Under the pieces are notes generated by a model. It had not been told where the DNA came from and did no database searches. It was given only the letters and a program-made list of their open reading frames with translations. Below, in pieces: positions 24,909 through 33,348 of a stretch of 40,198 nt of DNA (the first letter of the stretch is position 1; each line of letters opens with the position of its first letter). The translations under genes were made by a program, and so were the position numbers. Source of the DNA: Flavobacteriales bacterium (GTDB lineage Bacteria; Bacteroidota; Bacteroidia; Flavobacteriales_G; Salibacteraceae); NCBI GenBank assembly GCA_020435995.1, contig JAGQYO010000019.1:1-40198 (forward strand), read 5' to 3'.

Positions 24909-26021
24909 TTACTCTGGCTTATTCCAATCGCTGTCTTTTTCTAAATCGGCAGGACGTTCTTCTTTATTTTGTGCATCACCTAGCTTGCTAGATTCTTCAT
25001 CCAGTATTTTGAAAAGTTGGTCCAAATTCGGTGTCAATATCACTTCTATTCTTCTGTTTTTAGCTTTGGCCTCAGGAGTGTTTGCGTTTTCAACTGGGAG
25101 AAATTCGCTTCGACCAGCAGCTGTCAATACTTTAGGATCAATTTTAGAATTTTCGAGCATCAACTTTACTACCGAGGTCGAACGCATTACCGATAAATCC
25201 CAGTTGTCCTTAATAGGTCCATTGCCACTCATCGCATCGATATCGGTATGGCCCTCCACCAAAATGGTTATGTCGGTTTGCTTTTCGAGCACTTTGCCCA
25301 ATTCAATAAGCGCAGACTTGCCTTCAGGGTTGATAACCGTTGAGCCGCTTGGAAACAACAATTTAGCCTCCATAGAAACGTAAATCCTGCCGTTTTTCTG
25401 AGTGACGGTAAGGCCTTTATCAGCAAAATTTAAAAGTGCGTTAGCCACTTTATCCTTAAGTGCTCGTGTGGCTTCATCTTTTTCAGCCATTAGCCTTTCC
25501 AGCTCGTTAATTCTTTTTTCGCGTTCTTGTAAGGCCTTGTCTTTTTCATCCAGTTCGCGTTTTAAACCATTAAGCTGCGCTTCCAGCTTCCTCAGTTCGG
25601 CTTCTTTTCTTACCAGTTCATCTTCTTTTACTTGTAAATTCTCCTGAGCTTTAAGCACATCTTGAAGCAATTTGGTATTCTCCGCTCGGCTAACCGCACT
25701 GCTTTTTTCTTGGTTCTCTACAAGTTGCTTTTTAAAATCTTCTTGTCTTAGAAAACGCTCTTTGAGACTTGCGTATTCCCCTTGGAAAATGGCAGACTCC
25801 TTTTTCGCTTGGTCATAGTCCTTTTGCAGCTTATCTACTCGCCCGCTTAATTCATTACGTTCTGTTTCAAGGTCTTTCAACGCGCCGGTCATGTAGTTTC
25901 GTTCCGACTCGCTTTTATCATAATTTTTTTTGAGTTCAGCGTACTTTTTTTGAGAAACGCACCCCGACAAAGCAAGGGATACTAGAAAAGAAAAAATAAC
26001 AACTCGAGTTTGTGTTTTCAT
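24909..26021 (-). CDS. OmpA-family peptidoglycan-binding lipoprotein
   Basis: This is a 370-aa lipoprotein whose signal peptide ends in the lipobox LSGC (Cys21). A long heptad-rich coiled coil follows (about 25-195, dense in Lys/Glu/Leu), then an OmpA/MotB C-terminal domain (about 210-335) with VEGHTDID, WDLSVMRSTSVVKLM and AKNRRIEVIL. These bind diaminopimelate of peptidoglycan. An acidic/charged tail of about 30 residues ends it. It probably tethers the outer membrane to the cell wall. It is transcribed alone. Confidence 0.9.
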   Translation of the reverse strand: MKTQTRVVIFSFLVSLALSGCVSQKKYAELKKNYDKSESERNYMTGALKDLETERNELSGRVDKLQKDYDQAKKESAIFQGEYASLKERFLRQEDFKKQLVENQEKSSAVSRAENTKLLQDVLKAQENLQVKEDELVRKEAELRKLEAQLNGLKRELDEKDKALQEREKRINELERLMAEKDEATRALKDKVANALLNFADKGLTVTQKNGRIYVSMEAKLLFPSGSTVINPEGKSALIELGKVLEKQTDITILVEGHTDIDAMSGNGPIKDNWDLSVMRSTSVVKLMLENSKIDPKVLTAAGRSEFLPVENANTPEAKAKNRRIEVILTPNLDQLFKILDEESSKLGDAQNKEERPADLEKDSDWNKPE

Positions 26022-26189
26022 AATACTTGAAAATAATTGCCTTTGACAAAGATGCCCAAAGGATAGGCAAGCCCTAAAGCGGGTTATTTAACTTATAAAC
26101 AGAACAACGTAAATTGAACAATTCAAAACCTTTTCAAGTTTGCCTTGTCTTTTCGTTATTTTCGAGCCTTTAATATCAAATTTACATTC

Positions 26190-26825
26190 ATGAAAAATAT
26201 GATTTCACTCTCTATAGCCCTTGGTTTGTTGGCAAGTCTTGCATTTGTGCCAGGCAACGAAGTAAAAGAAACCCTTGCCGTAGGCTCTCAAGCGCCGCTT
26301 TCTGCTTCAAAAATGGAAAATATTGACGGTAAAAAATTGTCACTTCAAGACATCAAGCAATCTAATGGATTGTTGGTTATTTTTTCTTGTAATACCTGTC
26401 CTTTTGTGGTTGGAACTGGTGATAAAGAAGGTTGGGAAGGTCGATACAACGGAATTTCTGCCGACTGCAAAGCCAAAAACATTGGAATGGTACTCGTTAA
26501 TAGCAATGAAGCCAAAAGAGAAAAAGGCGATAACCTAAATGACATGAAAGCAAGAGCTGAAGAAATGGGGTATACCATGGCCTATGTGCTTGACAAAAAC
26601 TCGGATTTAGCCAATGCCTTTGGCGCGACAACGACCCCGCACGTTTTCCTTTTCGATAAAGACCTCAAATTGGTTTACCGCGGAAAAATCGACGAAAACG
26701 TAGACAATGCTGCTAATGTAAAGGAACCCTACCTCAAAAACGCCCTTCAAAACTTGGTTGACGGCAAAATCATTGATCCGCAAGAAACTAAAAGTATGGG
26801 ATGTAGTATTAAACGGGCAGGGTAA
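26190..26825 (+). CDS. exported thioredoxin-fold redox protein (AhpC/TSA-like)
   Basis: This is a 211-aa protein with a signal peptide (about 1-20). The thioredoxin-like domain has a CNTC active site (Cys67, Cys70) in IFSCNTCPFVVG and the cis-Pro loop TTTPHVFLFD, with a LVYRGKIDE strand after it. The family reduces periplasmic disulphides or peroxides; the substrate is not known. The C terminus keeps a third Cys in GMGCSIKR, conserved in this subgroup and possibly a resolving residue. ATG 26190 is chosen because the hydrophobic export segment begins there. Confidence 0.85.
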   Translation: MKNMISLSIALGLLASLAFVPGNEVKETLAVGSQAPLSASKMENIDGKKLSLQDIKQSNGLLVIFSCNTCPFVVGTGDKEGWEGRYNGISADCKAKNIGMVLVNSNEAKREKGDNLNDMKARAEEMGYTMAYVLDKNSDLANAFGATTTPHVFLFDKDLKLVYRGKIDENVDNAANVKEPYLKNALQNLVDGKIIDPQETKSMGCSIKRAG

Positions 26826-27008
26826 ATTGTTGGCTTGGGGGAGGATGCTCGATGTTGGATGTTAGATTTTTGATATTCGATGTTGGTTTTAGAAACATAG
26901 AGTAAGACGGCTTGTAATCCAATATCTCCAATCCCAAATCCAATATCTCCAATCCAACATCCCCTATCTAATCATCCCAAATCACCCCCCCCACTAAAAC
27001 CTTTTTTC
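26826..27008. repeat. intergenic repeat cluster with dyad symmetry
   Basis: GATGTTGG occurs at 26851-26858 and 26879-26886, and its complement CCAACATC at 26954-26961. A 19-bp unit (AATCCAATATCTCCAATCC) is repeated perfectly at 26916-26934 and 26937-26955. Left and right arms could form a long imperfect hairpin. A run of eight C follows (26985-26992). Confidence 0.55.
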
Positions 27009-27016
27009 TTTCTTTG
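27009..27016 (+). promoter_or_regulatory. -7-like box TTTCTTTG of purD
   Basis: It is identical to the acpP box. It ends 19 nt before the purD ATG. No TTG is at the right distance upstream. Confidence 0.35.
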
Positions 27017-27035
27017 CCAGATTAAATAATTTCCC

Positions 27036-28310
27036 ATGAATGTATTGCTATTAGGATCTGGAGGTCGTGAATTTACTTTTGCTTGGAAACTTGTCCAAAG
27101 TCCTTTACTCACAAGGCTTTTTATAGCCCCTGGCAATGGTGGTACACATCATTTCGGGACAAACGTTGATCTCAACGGTGAGGATTTTGAAGCTGTTAAA
27201 TCATTTGTTCTTCGCGAAAAAATTGATATGGTGGTGGTGGGACCTGAAGCTCCTTTGGTAGCTGGTATTGCTGATTTCATTCAATCTGACCCTTCGATAA
27301 AACATATAACGGTAATTGGCCCTGACAAACAAGGCGCAACCCTAGAGGGAAGTAAAGATTTTGCCAAAGCATTCATGAAACGACACAGGGTGCCAACCGC
27401 CGCATACGAAACTTTTACCGCTGCAACGCTCGAAAAAGGATATCAATTTCTCGAAACACTAAAAGCACCCTATGTGCTAAAAGCAGATGGATTAGCGGCT
27501 GGAAAAGGCGTTCTCATCCTAAATAACCTTCAAGAAGCCAAAGATGAATTGAGGGCCATGCTCCAAGATGCTAAGTTTGGAGAAGCGAGTTCAAGTGTAG
27601 TTATCGAAGAGTTTTTGGATGGAATTGAGCTCTCGGTATTTGTTTTAACCGATGGAAAAAACTATGTGATTTTGCCTGAGGCCAAGGACTATAAAAGAAT
27701 TGGCGACGGAGACACGGGACTAAATACCGGAGGAATGGGAGCTGTTTCACCCGTGCCTTTTGCGCAGGGCGAATTTTTGCATAAAGTAGAGGAGCGCATT
27801 GTAAAACCCACCATTGCCGGCATCCAAAAAGATGGATATAATTACAAAGGTTTTGTTTTTATTGGCCTGATGAACATCAAAGGAGATCCTTTTGTAATTG
27901 AATATAACGTGCGAATGGGTGACCCAGAAACTGAGGTAGTGCTACCACGACTTCAATCCGACTTGCTTGAGCTCTTCGACCTCTGTGGAAAAGAAAGATT
28001 GGATCAGGCTATTCTAAAATTAAATCCAGATACGGCCTTAACCATTATGTCGGTTTCGGGAGGCTATCCTGGTTCATACCCCAAAGGAAGAATAATTGAA
28101 GGATTGGACGTGCCCACAGATGGTCTGGTAATTCATGCTGGCACAACAAAATTGGGAGGAAAAATCATGACCTCGGGCGGCAGGGTGCTGGCTTGTACCG
28201 CTTTTGGAAAATCCATAAAAGAGGCACAAAAAAAGGCCTATCACATGACAAGCCTAATATCTTTTGATGGGCAGTATTTCCGAAAAGATATCGGAAACGA
28301 CCTCTTATAA
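27036..28310 (+). CDS. purD: phosphoribosylamine--glycine ligase
   Basis: PurD is an ATP-grasp enzyme of purine biosynthesis (second step). The 424-aa length is typical. It has the N-terminal GSGGRE motif (7-12) and DMVVVGPEAPLVAGI. The ATP-grasp core follows with LKADGLAAGKGV, DYKRIGDGDTGLNTGGMGAVSP and the signature RMGDPETEVVLPRL. The C-terminal domain is complete. It is followed by convergent DUF6341 (4 nt away). The other pur genes are not in the window. Confidence 0.97.
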   Translation: MNVLLLGSGGREFTFAWKLVQSPLLTRLFIAPGNGGTHHFGTNVDLNGEDFEAVKSFVLREKIDMVVVGPEAPLVAGIADFIQSDPSIKHITVIGPDKQGATLEGSKDFAKAFMKRHRVPTAAYETFTAATLEKGYQFLETLKAPYVLKADGLAAGKGVLILNNLQEAKDELRAMLQDAKFGEASSSVVIEEFLDGIELSVFVLTDGKNYVILPEAKDYKRIGDGDTGLNTGGMGAVSPVPFAQGEFLHKVEERIVKPTIAGIQKDGYNYKGFVFIGLMNIKGDPFVIEYNVRMGDPETEVVLPRLQSDLLELFDLCGKERLDQAILKLNPDTALTIMSVSGGYPGSYPKGRIIEGLDVPTDGLVIHAGTTKLGGKIMTSGGRVLACTAFGKSIKEAQKKAYHMTSLISFDGQYFRKDIGNDLL

Positions 28311-28314
28311 ATCC

Positions 28315-28500
28315 TTATTCTGCTGAAGGGTTACCCTTAGATTCTTTCGAAAATTTAACCAATTGTGAAATCCACCAAACACCCATGGCGCCACCTACAA
28401 TCATGATTAGATAATTCATATTATTACCTAGCATAGGTAAAATTTCAAATGATTTCGTTAAAAAATCTCCCGTTCCATATATTATATCATTCCAAGACAT
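28315..28500 (-). CDS. small membrane protein, DUF6341-like
   Basis: This is a 61-aa protein with a short amphipathic N terminus, one membrane helix (about 29-47, YLIMIVGGAMGVWWISQLV) and a charged tail. The size, sequence style and position between purD and a DUF6427 gene match the DUF6341 family of flavobacteria; the function is unknown. A perfect -7 box TACATTTG (28521-28528, minus strand) lies inside a longer in-frame reading frame starting at 28542. The ATG at 28500 is therefore preferred. Confidence 0.65.
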   Translation of the reverse strand: MSWNDIIYGTGDFLTKSFEILPMLGNNMNYLIMIVGGAMGVWWISQLVKFSKESKGNPSAE

Positions 28501-28520
28501 CGGCACTAAATTTTGAAACG

Positions 28521-28528
28521 CAAATGTA
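28521..28528 (-). promoter_or_regulatory. -7 box TACATTTG of the DUF6341-like gene
   Basis: This is a perfect TAnnTTTG match on the minus strand, 20 nt before the ATG at 28500. The same octamer serves the divergent gene at 28568-28575. Confidence 0.5.
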
Positions 28529-28567
28529 TAATATTGATTCAATAGGTTAGAGTGATACTTGCATTTT

Positions 28568-28575
28568 TACATTTG
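28568..28575 (+). promoter_or_regulatory. -7 box TACATTTG of the DUF6427-like gene
   Basis: This perfect consensus match ends 5 nt before the ATG at 28581. It predicts a near-leaderless transcript. Confidence 0.5.
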
Positions 28576-28580
28576 TGCCC

Positions 28581-29546
28581 ATGTCCATGAAAATTCTACG
28601 CTCGAATAGGCCGCAAGCCATCCTTTTTGCCGTTGTGTTGGGATTTTCTGTTTATTTAATAGGTTTATTTACATCAGGCCCCTACTCATCATCCTGGCAA
28701 AACAGCAGCCCAGTTTTCCAAAATATTCGTCTTCAAGACTTGGGTTGGGTCAATGGCCTTTTAGGTTTTGTACTTGCCGTGATTATTGCACTGCTGCTGA
28801 GGTATATCTGCGACAAACACAAATTGTTTCCTGAAGGAACGCAACTATCTTTTCTGTTTACCCTCCTATTTCTAAGTCTTGCCCCAGAGGGATTTGGCCT
28901 TTCGGCACTGAACCTGGGTCTTTTGTTGGGAATTAGCATGCTAGACTATGCATTTCGTATACAAAAATCGAATAAGCCCAACGATTTGGTCTTTATGGGC
29001 TCATTGTCAGTAGGTGCAATGGCGCTCATTTATACGCCCTTTTCGGTTTATCTACTGCTCATTTGGATTGCCTATTTGTATTCTGGCCATACCAACCTAC
29101 GAGGAGTTCTGATTTCGGTTGTAGGGTATATCATTCCCTTCTATTTTTATTTTAGCATCGCCTTCCTACTTAATCTAGAGTCTTCATTTGAATTCGATTT
29201 TGCCTTTCACTGGCCTGTTTTCTCAGGAAGTAATCAACCTTTTTATATTTTATTTCTTGTATTGTTTGTTGGGCTTATTTCCATTGGCTCATATATCAAT
29301 GCGCTTAATTTTAATAAGATCATTATTAAAAATAATTTTATCCTGCTAAATGTTTTTGCCGTGTTAACCCTTTTTCTGAGTTCTAATCAAGAATTTGGAT
29401 ATCGACAGGGTGTGGCCATACTTTCCTTTCTACTTGTTCCTTTGTTAAGCAACCATTTTATGCGTATTAGAAAAAATCAAATGGGAAACATCCAGTTTTA
29501 TGGCCTTCTCTTACTAGTTGTTGTATTTCATTTGTTGGGTTTGTAG
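28581..29546 (+). CDS. polytopic membrane protein, DUF6427-like
   Basis: This is a 321-aa integral membrane protein with roughly nine to ten hydrophobic helices and few charged loops. The starts MSMKILRSNRPQAI and the neighbourhood (purD, DUF6341) fit the flavobacterial DUF6427 family. No function is known. Candidate starts are GTG 28575 (inside the -7 box, rejected), ATG 28581 (chosen) and ATG 28587. No transporter signature is recognised. Confidence 0.7.
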   Translation: MSMKILRSNRPQAILFAVVLGFSVYLIGLFTSGPYSSSWQNSSPVFQNIRLQDLGWVNGLLGFVLAVIIALLLRYICDKHKLFPEGTQLSFLFTLLFLSLAPEGFGLSALNLGLLLGISMLDYAFRIQKSNKPNDLVFMGSLSVGAMALIYTPFSVYLLLIWIAYLYSGHTNLRGVLISVVGYIIPFYFYFSIAFLLNLESSFEFDFAFHWPVFSGSNQPFYILFLVLFVGLISIGSYINALNFNKIIIKNNFILLNVFAVLTLFLSSNQEFGYRQGVAILSFLLVPLLSNHFMRIRKNQMGNIQFYGLLLLVVVFHLLGL

Positions 29547-29596
29547 CAAATCTGGCCATTTTATTTATTAGCAAAATCGACAATGAATATTACCCT

Positions 29597-29604
29597 TATT
29601 TTTG
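29597..29604 (+). promoter_or_regulatory. -7 box TATTTTTG of the Ycf48-like lipoprotein gene
   Basis: This perfect TAnnTTTG match, identical to the recJ box, ends 4 nt before the ATG at 29609. Confidence 0.5.
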
Positions 29605-29608
29605 GCCG

Positions 29609-30700
29609 ATGAATCAAAAACATTTCACAATTTTTCCTTTACTGGCATTATGTACAGTTCTGTTCTTTTCTGCGTGTACAAAAAAGCGCTGTAGCGATGG
29701 AAAGCTCAATCAAGATGAAGAAAAAGTGGACTGCGGAGGAAAGTGTGACCCTTGTCCTACTTGTAGCGATGGTATTCAAAATCAAGACGAACTTAAAGTG
29801 GATTGCGGTGGGCCGAATTGCTTGGAGTGCCAGCCAGAGTGGTTTAAAATAAGCTCGAATACCACCGAGAATTTGAAAGCTGTAGACTTTTCTGGTTCGG
29901 TTGGATTTGCCGTAGGCGAGGCAGGAACTATATTGAAGTCTGAAAATAATGGAGATTCATGGACAAAACTATCCAGCCCCGTTGAGGTTAATTTAAATGA
30001 AGTTCAAGTAATTAACGCAACCAATATTGTCATTGCTGGAGATGACGACAACGTGCTGTTTAGCAACGACGGAGTAACATTTAGAACTACAAAAACCCAA
30101 GAAAAATCATCGTGGAAAGACCTTCACTTTTTTCACCCAGACACTGGTGTAGTAGGCGGGCACCCTACCCGATTGTGTAGAACCCAAGACGGAGGAAAAA
30201 CATGGGTAACACAAAAAGAATGGCCCGGCGCGCGTTCTGGCATTGATGCCATTTCATTCTTAAACGACAGCGTGGGTTATGCCATTGGCGATTTTAAACT
30301 CCTAGAAACCTTAGATGGAGGTAAGTTTTGGGTGGTTTTTGGTACTTCCGAAAAACAAGTTGATTACTACGATTTTGGGGATTTGCATTATATGGCAACC
30401 AATCGGGTATTTCATACAAGAAAAGGTGGCCTTTATTTCTCCACCAATAGCATAGAGTGGTATGACAAAGTGCTGAATTGCTCAGGGGGTAAATTTCACT
30501 TTAAAGATAACCTTGGGCTTTACGCAGGAGCAACAAAAGATGGAGAACGGGCAAAATCTATGCTCACCAAGGATAATGGCGTCACTTGGAAGGCCTTTGA
30601 CAACGTCGCTAACACTAATATCTTTAGGGATGGCCACGTATTTAATGCAACTAACTTACTTTTGGTAGGCGACGGGGGAGTCATTTTCAAAAGGAGATAG
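29609..30700 (+). CDS. lipoprotein with duplicated Cys motif and Ycf48/BNR-like propeller
   Basis: This is a 363-aa lipoprotein (lipobox SAC, Cys23). The first mature segment holds two tandem copies of a cysteine motif, CSDG-x-NQDE-x3-DCGG-x-C-x2-C (residues 28-49 and 52-74), seen in many Bacteroidota secreted proteins. The remainder is a beta-propeller of Ycf48/BNR type, with repeats such as AVGEAGTILKSENNGDSW, IAGDDDNVLFSNDG, RTQDGGKTW, AIGDFKLLETLDGGKFW and VGDGGVIFKRR. The role is unknown; probably surface binding. It is followed with no gap by gpsA. Confidence 0.8.
   Translation: MNQKHFTIFPLLALCTVLFFSACTKKRCSDGKLNQDEEKVDCGGKCDPCPTCSDGIQNQDELKVDCGGPNCLECQPEWFKISSNTTENLKAVDFSGSVGFAVGEAGTILKSENNGDSWTKLSSPVEVNLNEVQVINATNIVIAGDDDNVLFSNDGVTFRTTKTQEKSSWKDLHFFHPDTGVVGGHPTRLCRTQDGGKTWVTQKEWPGARSGIDAISFLNDSVGYAIGDFKLLETLDGGKFWVVFGTSEKQVDYYDFGDLHYMATNRVFHTRKGGLYFSTNSIEWYDKVLNCSGGKFHFKDNLGLYAGATKDGERAKSMLTKDNGVTWKAFDNVANTNIFRDGHVFNATNLLLVGDGGVIFKRR
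30689..30694 (+). promoter_or_regulatory. Shine-Dalgarno-like AAGGAG before gpsA TTG start
   Basis: The purine-rich sequence lies 6 nt upstream of the TTG at 30701, within the end of the previous gene. It is one of few SD-like sites in the window and supports the unusual start. Confidence 0.5.
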
Positions 30701-31699
30701 TTGGGACATCAAAAAACAATAGGAGTAATTGGAGGCGGCAGCTGGGCTACGGCATTAGTTAAAATTTTAACCGATAATGGGCATTCTGTGAATTGGTGGA
30801 TGCGTGGCCAGCAGTCGGTAGATTATTTCAAAAGCTACCAGCGCAACGCAAACTACCTCACTTCCGTTCATTTTCTAAACGTAGACCTCAATGTATCCTC
30901 CGACCTCGATCATACCATCAAAATCTCTGAAATATTAATTATGGCAACGCCTTCGGCGTTTGTCAACCAAGTATTTCAAGATTACCCAAAAGACGGTCTA
31001 GATGGAAAAATTGTGTTTTCTGCCATCAAGGGCGTAATTCCAGAATACCACGCCATTCCTGCAAAATATTTTCATAAACAATTTAGAACACCATACGATA
31101 AAATAGGTATCATTTGCGGACCCTGTCACGCAGAGGAAGTGGCAATGGAGCGGTTGTCCTACCTCACCATTGGGTGTTCGGACGTGACAATTGCTCAGGA
31201 AATGGCAGACATGCTGGCCTGCAGATATATTAAAACGACAGTAACGGAGGACCTATTTGGCCCCGAAATATCAGCTATACTCAAAAACGTGTATAGTGTT
31301 GCAAGCGGTATTTGTCACGGATTAGGCTATGGAGATAATTTTCAAGCAGTATTGATATCGAATGCATTACAAGAAATAGAAAAATTTGTAGACGCTATTC
31401 ATCCGATCGAGCGCGATGTAAGTACTTCTGCCTATCTCGGGGATTTATTGGTGACGGCTTACTCGCAATACAGTAGAAACCGAACCTTTGGTAATATGAT
31501 TGGGCGCGGTTATTCGGTTCGTTCAGCTCAATTTGAAATGAACATGGTTGCCGAAGGATATTACGCTGCCAAAGGCATAGTAGAAATCAATAAAAAGTTC
31601 AATGTTGATTTACCTATTTGTGACGCAGTATACCGCATTCTTTATGAAAAAGTGGCACCTTCCCTCGAGATTAAACTGCTTACCGATAAATTGAGCTAA
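30701..31699 (+). CDS. gpsA: NAD(P)+-dependent glycerol-3-phosphate dehydrogenase
   Basis: This enzyme makes sn-glycerol-3-phosphate from dihydroxyacetone phosphate for phospholipid synthesis. The 332-aa protein has the Rossmann motif GVIGGGSWATALV (8-20), SAIKGV, GICHGLGYGDNF (substrate region) and AILKNVYSVASG with the catalytic Lys. The start is a TTG immediately after the previous stop, with an AAGGAG 6 nt upstream. The next Met falls after the Rossmann glycines, so TTG is required. PnuC begins directly after its stop codon. Confidence 0.95.
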   Translation: MGHQKTIGVIGGGSWATALVKILTDNGHSVNWWMRGQQSVDYFKSYQRNANYLTSVHFLNVDLNVSSDLDHTIKISEILIMATPSAFVNQVFQDYPKDGLDGKIVFSAIKGVIPEYHAIPAKYFHKQFRTPYDKIGIICGPCHAEEVAMERLSYLTIGCSDVTIAQEMADMLACRYIKTTVTEDLFGPEISAILKNVYSVASGICHGLGYGDNFQAVLISNALQEIEKFVDAIHPIERDVSTSAYLGDLLVTAYSQYSRNRTFGNMIGRGYSVRSAQFEMNMVAEGYYAAKGIVEINKKFNVDLPICDAVYRILYEKVAPSLEIKLLTDKLS

Positions 31700-32269
31700 A
31701 TGGAAGCGCTTGAGGCCCTTGCGGTTGGACTCAATTTTACCTTTCTCATTCTTATTATTCGCGAAAAAACCATCGGATGGCCATTTGGAATCCTCGGTTC
31801 TGCAATTAGCATTTATCTTTTTATTGATGCCAAACTCTACAGCGAAGCCCTCCTTTATTCTTTCTATGTAGTTATGGGTGTTTATGCTTGGTACTACTGG
31901 GCCAAAAACACTCATAATGCTGGTGAAGGAGGTATTCAGACTTGGTCTTGGATGAGGCATTTGGTATTTACACTAGCAGCAGGTTTTGGAACATTTCTGT
32001 TGGGGTTTTATTTTAAACAAAATACGGACGCCGCTCAGCCTTACGCCGACTCGGGTTCTACCATGTTTAGTTTTTTGGCCACTTATATGGAAGCTCAAAA
32101 AGTGCTTTCCGGTTGGATTTATTGGATTGCCATCAACTTGTTTAGTGTGTGGCTTTATTACAACAGGGGATTATCTATTTATGCGGGGTTAATGGTGATT
32201 TACGGTATATTGAGTGTGGTGGGATATTGGAAATGGACACAACGATTGAACATTCAAAATGCAAACTAG
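31700..32269 (+). CDS. pnuC: nicotinamide mononucleotide / riboside transporter PnuC
   Basis: This is a 189-aa polytopic membrane protein with about seven helices. It has the PnuC features GWPFGILGS, YSEALLYSFYVVMGVYAWYYW (motif WxxW region) and WIYWIAINLFSVWLYYNRGL. The family imports nicotinamide riboside or NMN for NAD synthesis. The ATG follows the gpsA stop with no gap, so it is cotranscribed with gpsA; GpsA uses NAD(P)H, but no direct link is shown. No NAD riboswitch is apparent upstream. Confidence 0.9.
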   Translation: MEALEALAVGLNFTFLILIIREKTIGWPFGILGSAISIYLFIDAKLYSEALLYSFYVVMGVYAWYYWAKNTHNAGEGGIQTWSWMRHLVFTLAAGFGTFLLGFYFKQNTDAAQPYADSGSTMFSFLATYMEAQKVLSGWIYWIAINLFSVWLYYNRGLSIYAGLMVIYGILSVVGYWKWTQRLNIQNAN

Positions 32270-32370
32270 TAAAACGTATTCTATAATTACCAACCTATTC
32301 ATTTCGTCTCGTTGAAGTTAAAAAAACGAATATAGAAGAGCATTAGCCCAGACATCGCTTTGTTTTAGGC

Positions 32371-32402
32371 ACAAAAAAACCGCCTTCTTTCAAAAGCGGT
32401 TT
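32371..32402 (-). terminator. terminator of the ATP synthase operon
   Basis: AAACCGC (32377-32383) pairs with GCGGTTT (32396-32402). On the minus strand the stem is followed by a run of T. It lies 26 nt after the atpG stop and could also stop pnuC transcripts from the other side. Confidence 0.8.
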
Positions 32403-32427
32403 CCTCTTCATTTATATAAAAATTGTT

Positions 32428-33315
32428 TTATCCTTCAAGTGCTTCTGCACCTCCAACGATTTCCAAAATTTCAGTAGTAATTGCAGCTTGACGCGCCTTA
32501 TTGTAAGTAAGCTTAAGATCTGCTAATAAATCAGAAGCGTTATCTGTTGCCTTATGCATAGCTGTCATTCTCGCTCCGTGCTCTGATGCATGAGAATCAA
32601 GAAGTGCCTTATAAAACGATGTTTTTAAAGCCACTGGAATCAAGTATTCCAACAATCCCAGCTTATCAGGTTGAAAAAGATAATCTACATTATGACCCGA
32701 TCCATTTTCCTCAGCTTCTGGTTCAATGGGAAGTAGTTTTTCTACAGTAACATATTGGCTTGCCGCATTTTTAAATTGGTTGTAGATAACGTAAACTGCA
32801 TCAAACTCCTCATTCCAAAAGGCATCCATTACCGGCTTAAACATCTCGCCAGCTGAATTAAAATTCAGATCACCAAATATGTCACCTGTTTTAACAGGGT
32901 TAGGTAAATGATCACCTGCGACAAGTTTTTTAGCTTTACGGAAAAAATCATACGCCTTTTTGCCAACGGGCAAAACCTGCACATTGACATCCGAAAATTC
33001 TTTCCGTATCATTTTTGTCGCCTCTTTGGTAATGTTGGCGTTGAACGCCCCGCAAAGTCCACGGTTAGAGGTAACGCAGATTAAAAGTACATTTTTTACT
33101 TCCCTCTTTACTACGAATTTGTTTTCCATCTCGGCCATAGCACCAGTTAGATGGCCCAAAAGTTCATGTTGTTTTTGGGCAAATGGACGCATTCGGGTAA
33201 TGGCGTTTTGAGCTCGTTTCAACTTAGCAGCAGAAACCATTTTCATTGCAGAAGTGATCTGCATGGTTGAATTCACCGAAGTTATTCGAGTTCGTATTTC
33301 TTTCAAATTAGCCAT
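32428..33315 (-). CDS. atpG: F1Fo ATP synthase gamma subunit
   Basis: This is the central rotor stalk of F1. The 295-aa protein has the N-terminal helix ANLKEIRTRITSVNSTMQIT followed by AMKMVSAAKLKRAQ, LCGAFNANI in the middle, and the C-terminal helix with HKATDNASDLL and YNKARQAAITTEILEIVGGAEAL. The length is normal for the phylum. It is the last gene of the operon, 33 nt after atpA. No beta (atpD) or epsilon (atpC) gene follows. Confidence 0.97.
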   Translation of the reverse strand: MANLKEIRTRITSVNSTMQITSAMKMVSAAKLKRAQNAITRMRPFAQKQHELLGHLTGAMAEMENKFVVKREVKNVLLICVTSNRGLCGAFNANITKEATKMIRKEFSDVNVQVLPVGKKAYDFFRKAKKLVAGDHLPNPVKTGDIFGDLNFNSAGEMFKPVMDAFWNEEFDAVYVIYNQFKNAASQYVTVEKLLPIEPEAEENGSGHNVDYLFQPDKLGLLEYLIPVALKTSFYKALLDSHASEHGARMTAMHKATDNASDLLADLKLTYNKARQAAITTEILEIVGGAEALEG

Positions 33316-33348
33316 TCTGCTACTTTTTTGAGGGAATTACCCTCTTCC

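Noticed and set aside
25402-25647. Ser/Leu-rich frame on the plus strand opposite the OmpA-family coiled coil
   Set aside because: Reverse reading of Lys/Glu-rich codons gives Ser/Phe/Leu-rich frames; no start signal or homology.
26916-26956. CRISPR-like direct repeats
   Set aside because: Only two copies, a 2-bp spacer and no cas genes.
31986-32192. Second frame within pnuC
   Set aside because: It is a shadow frame inside a well supported membrane protein gene.
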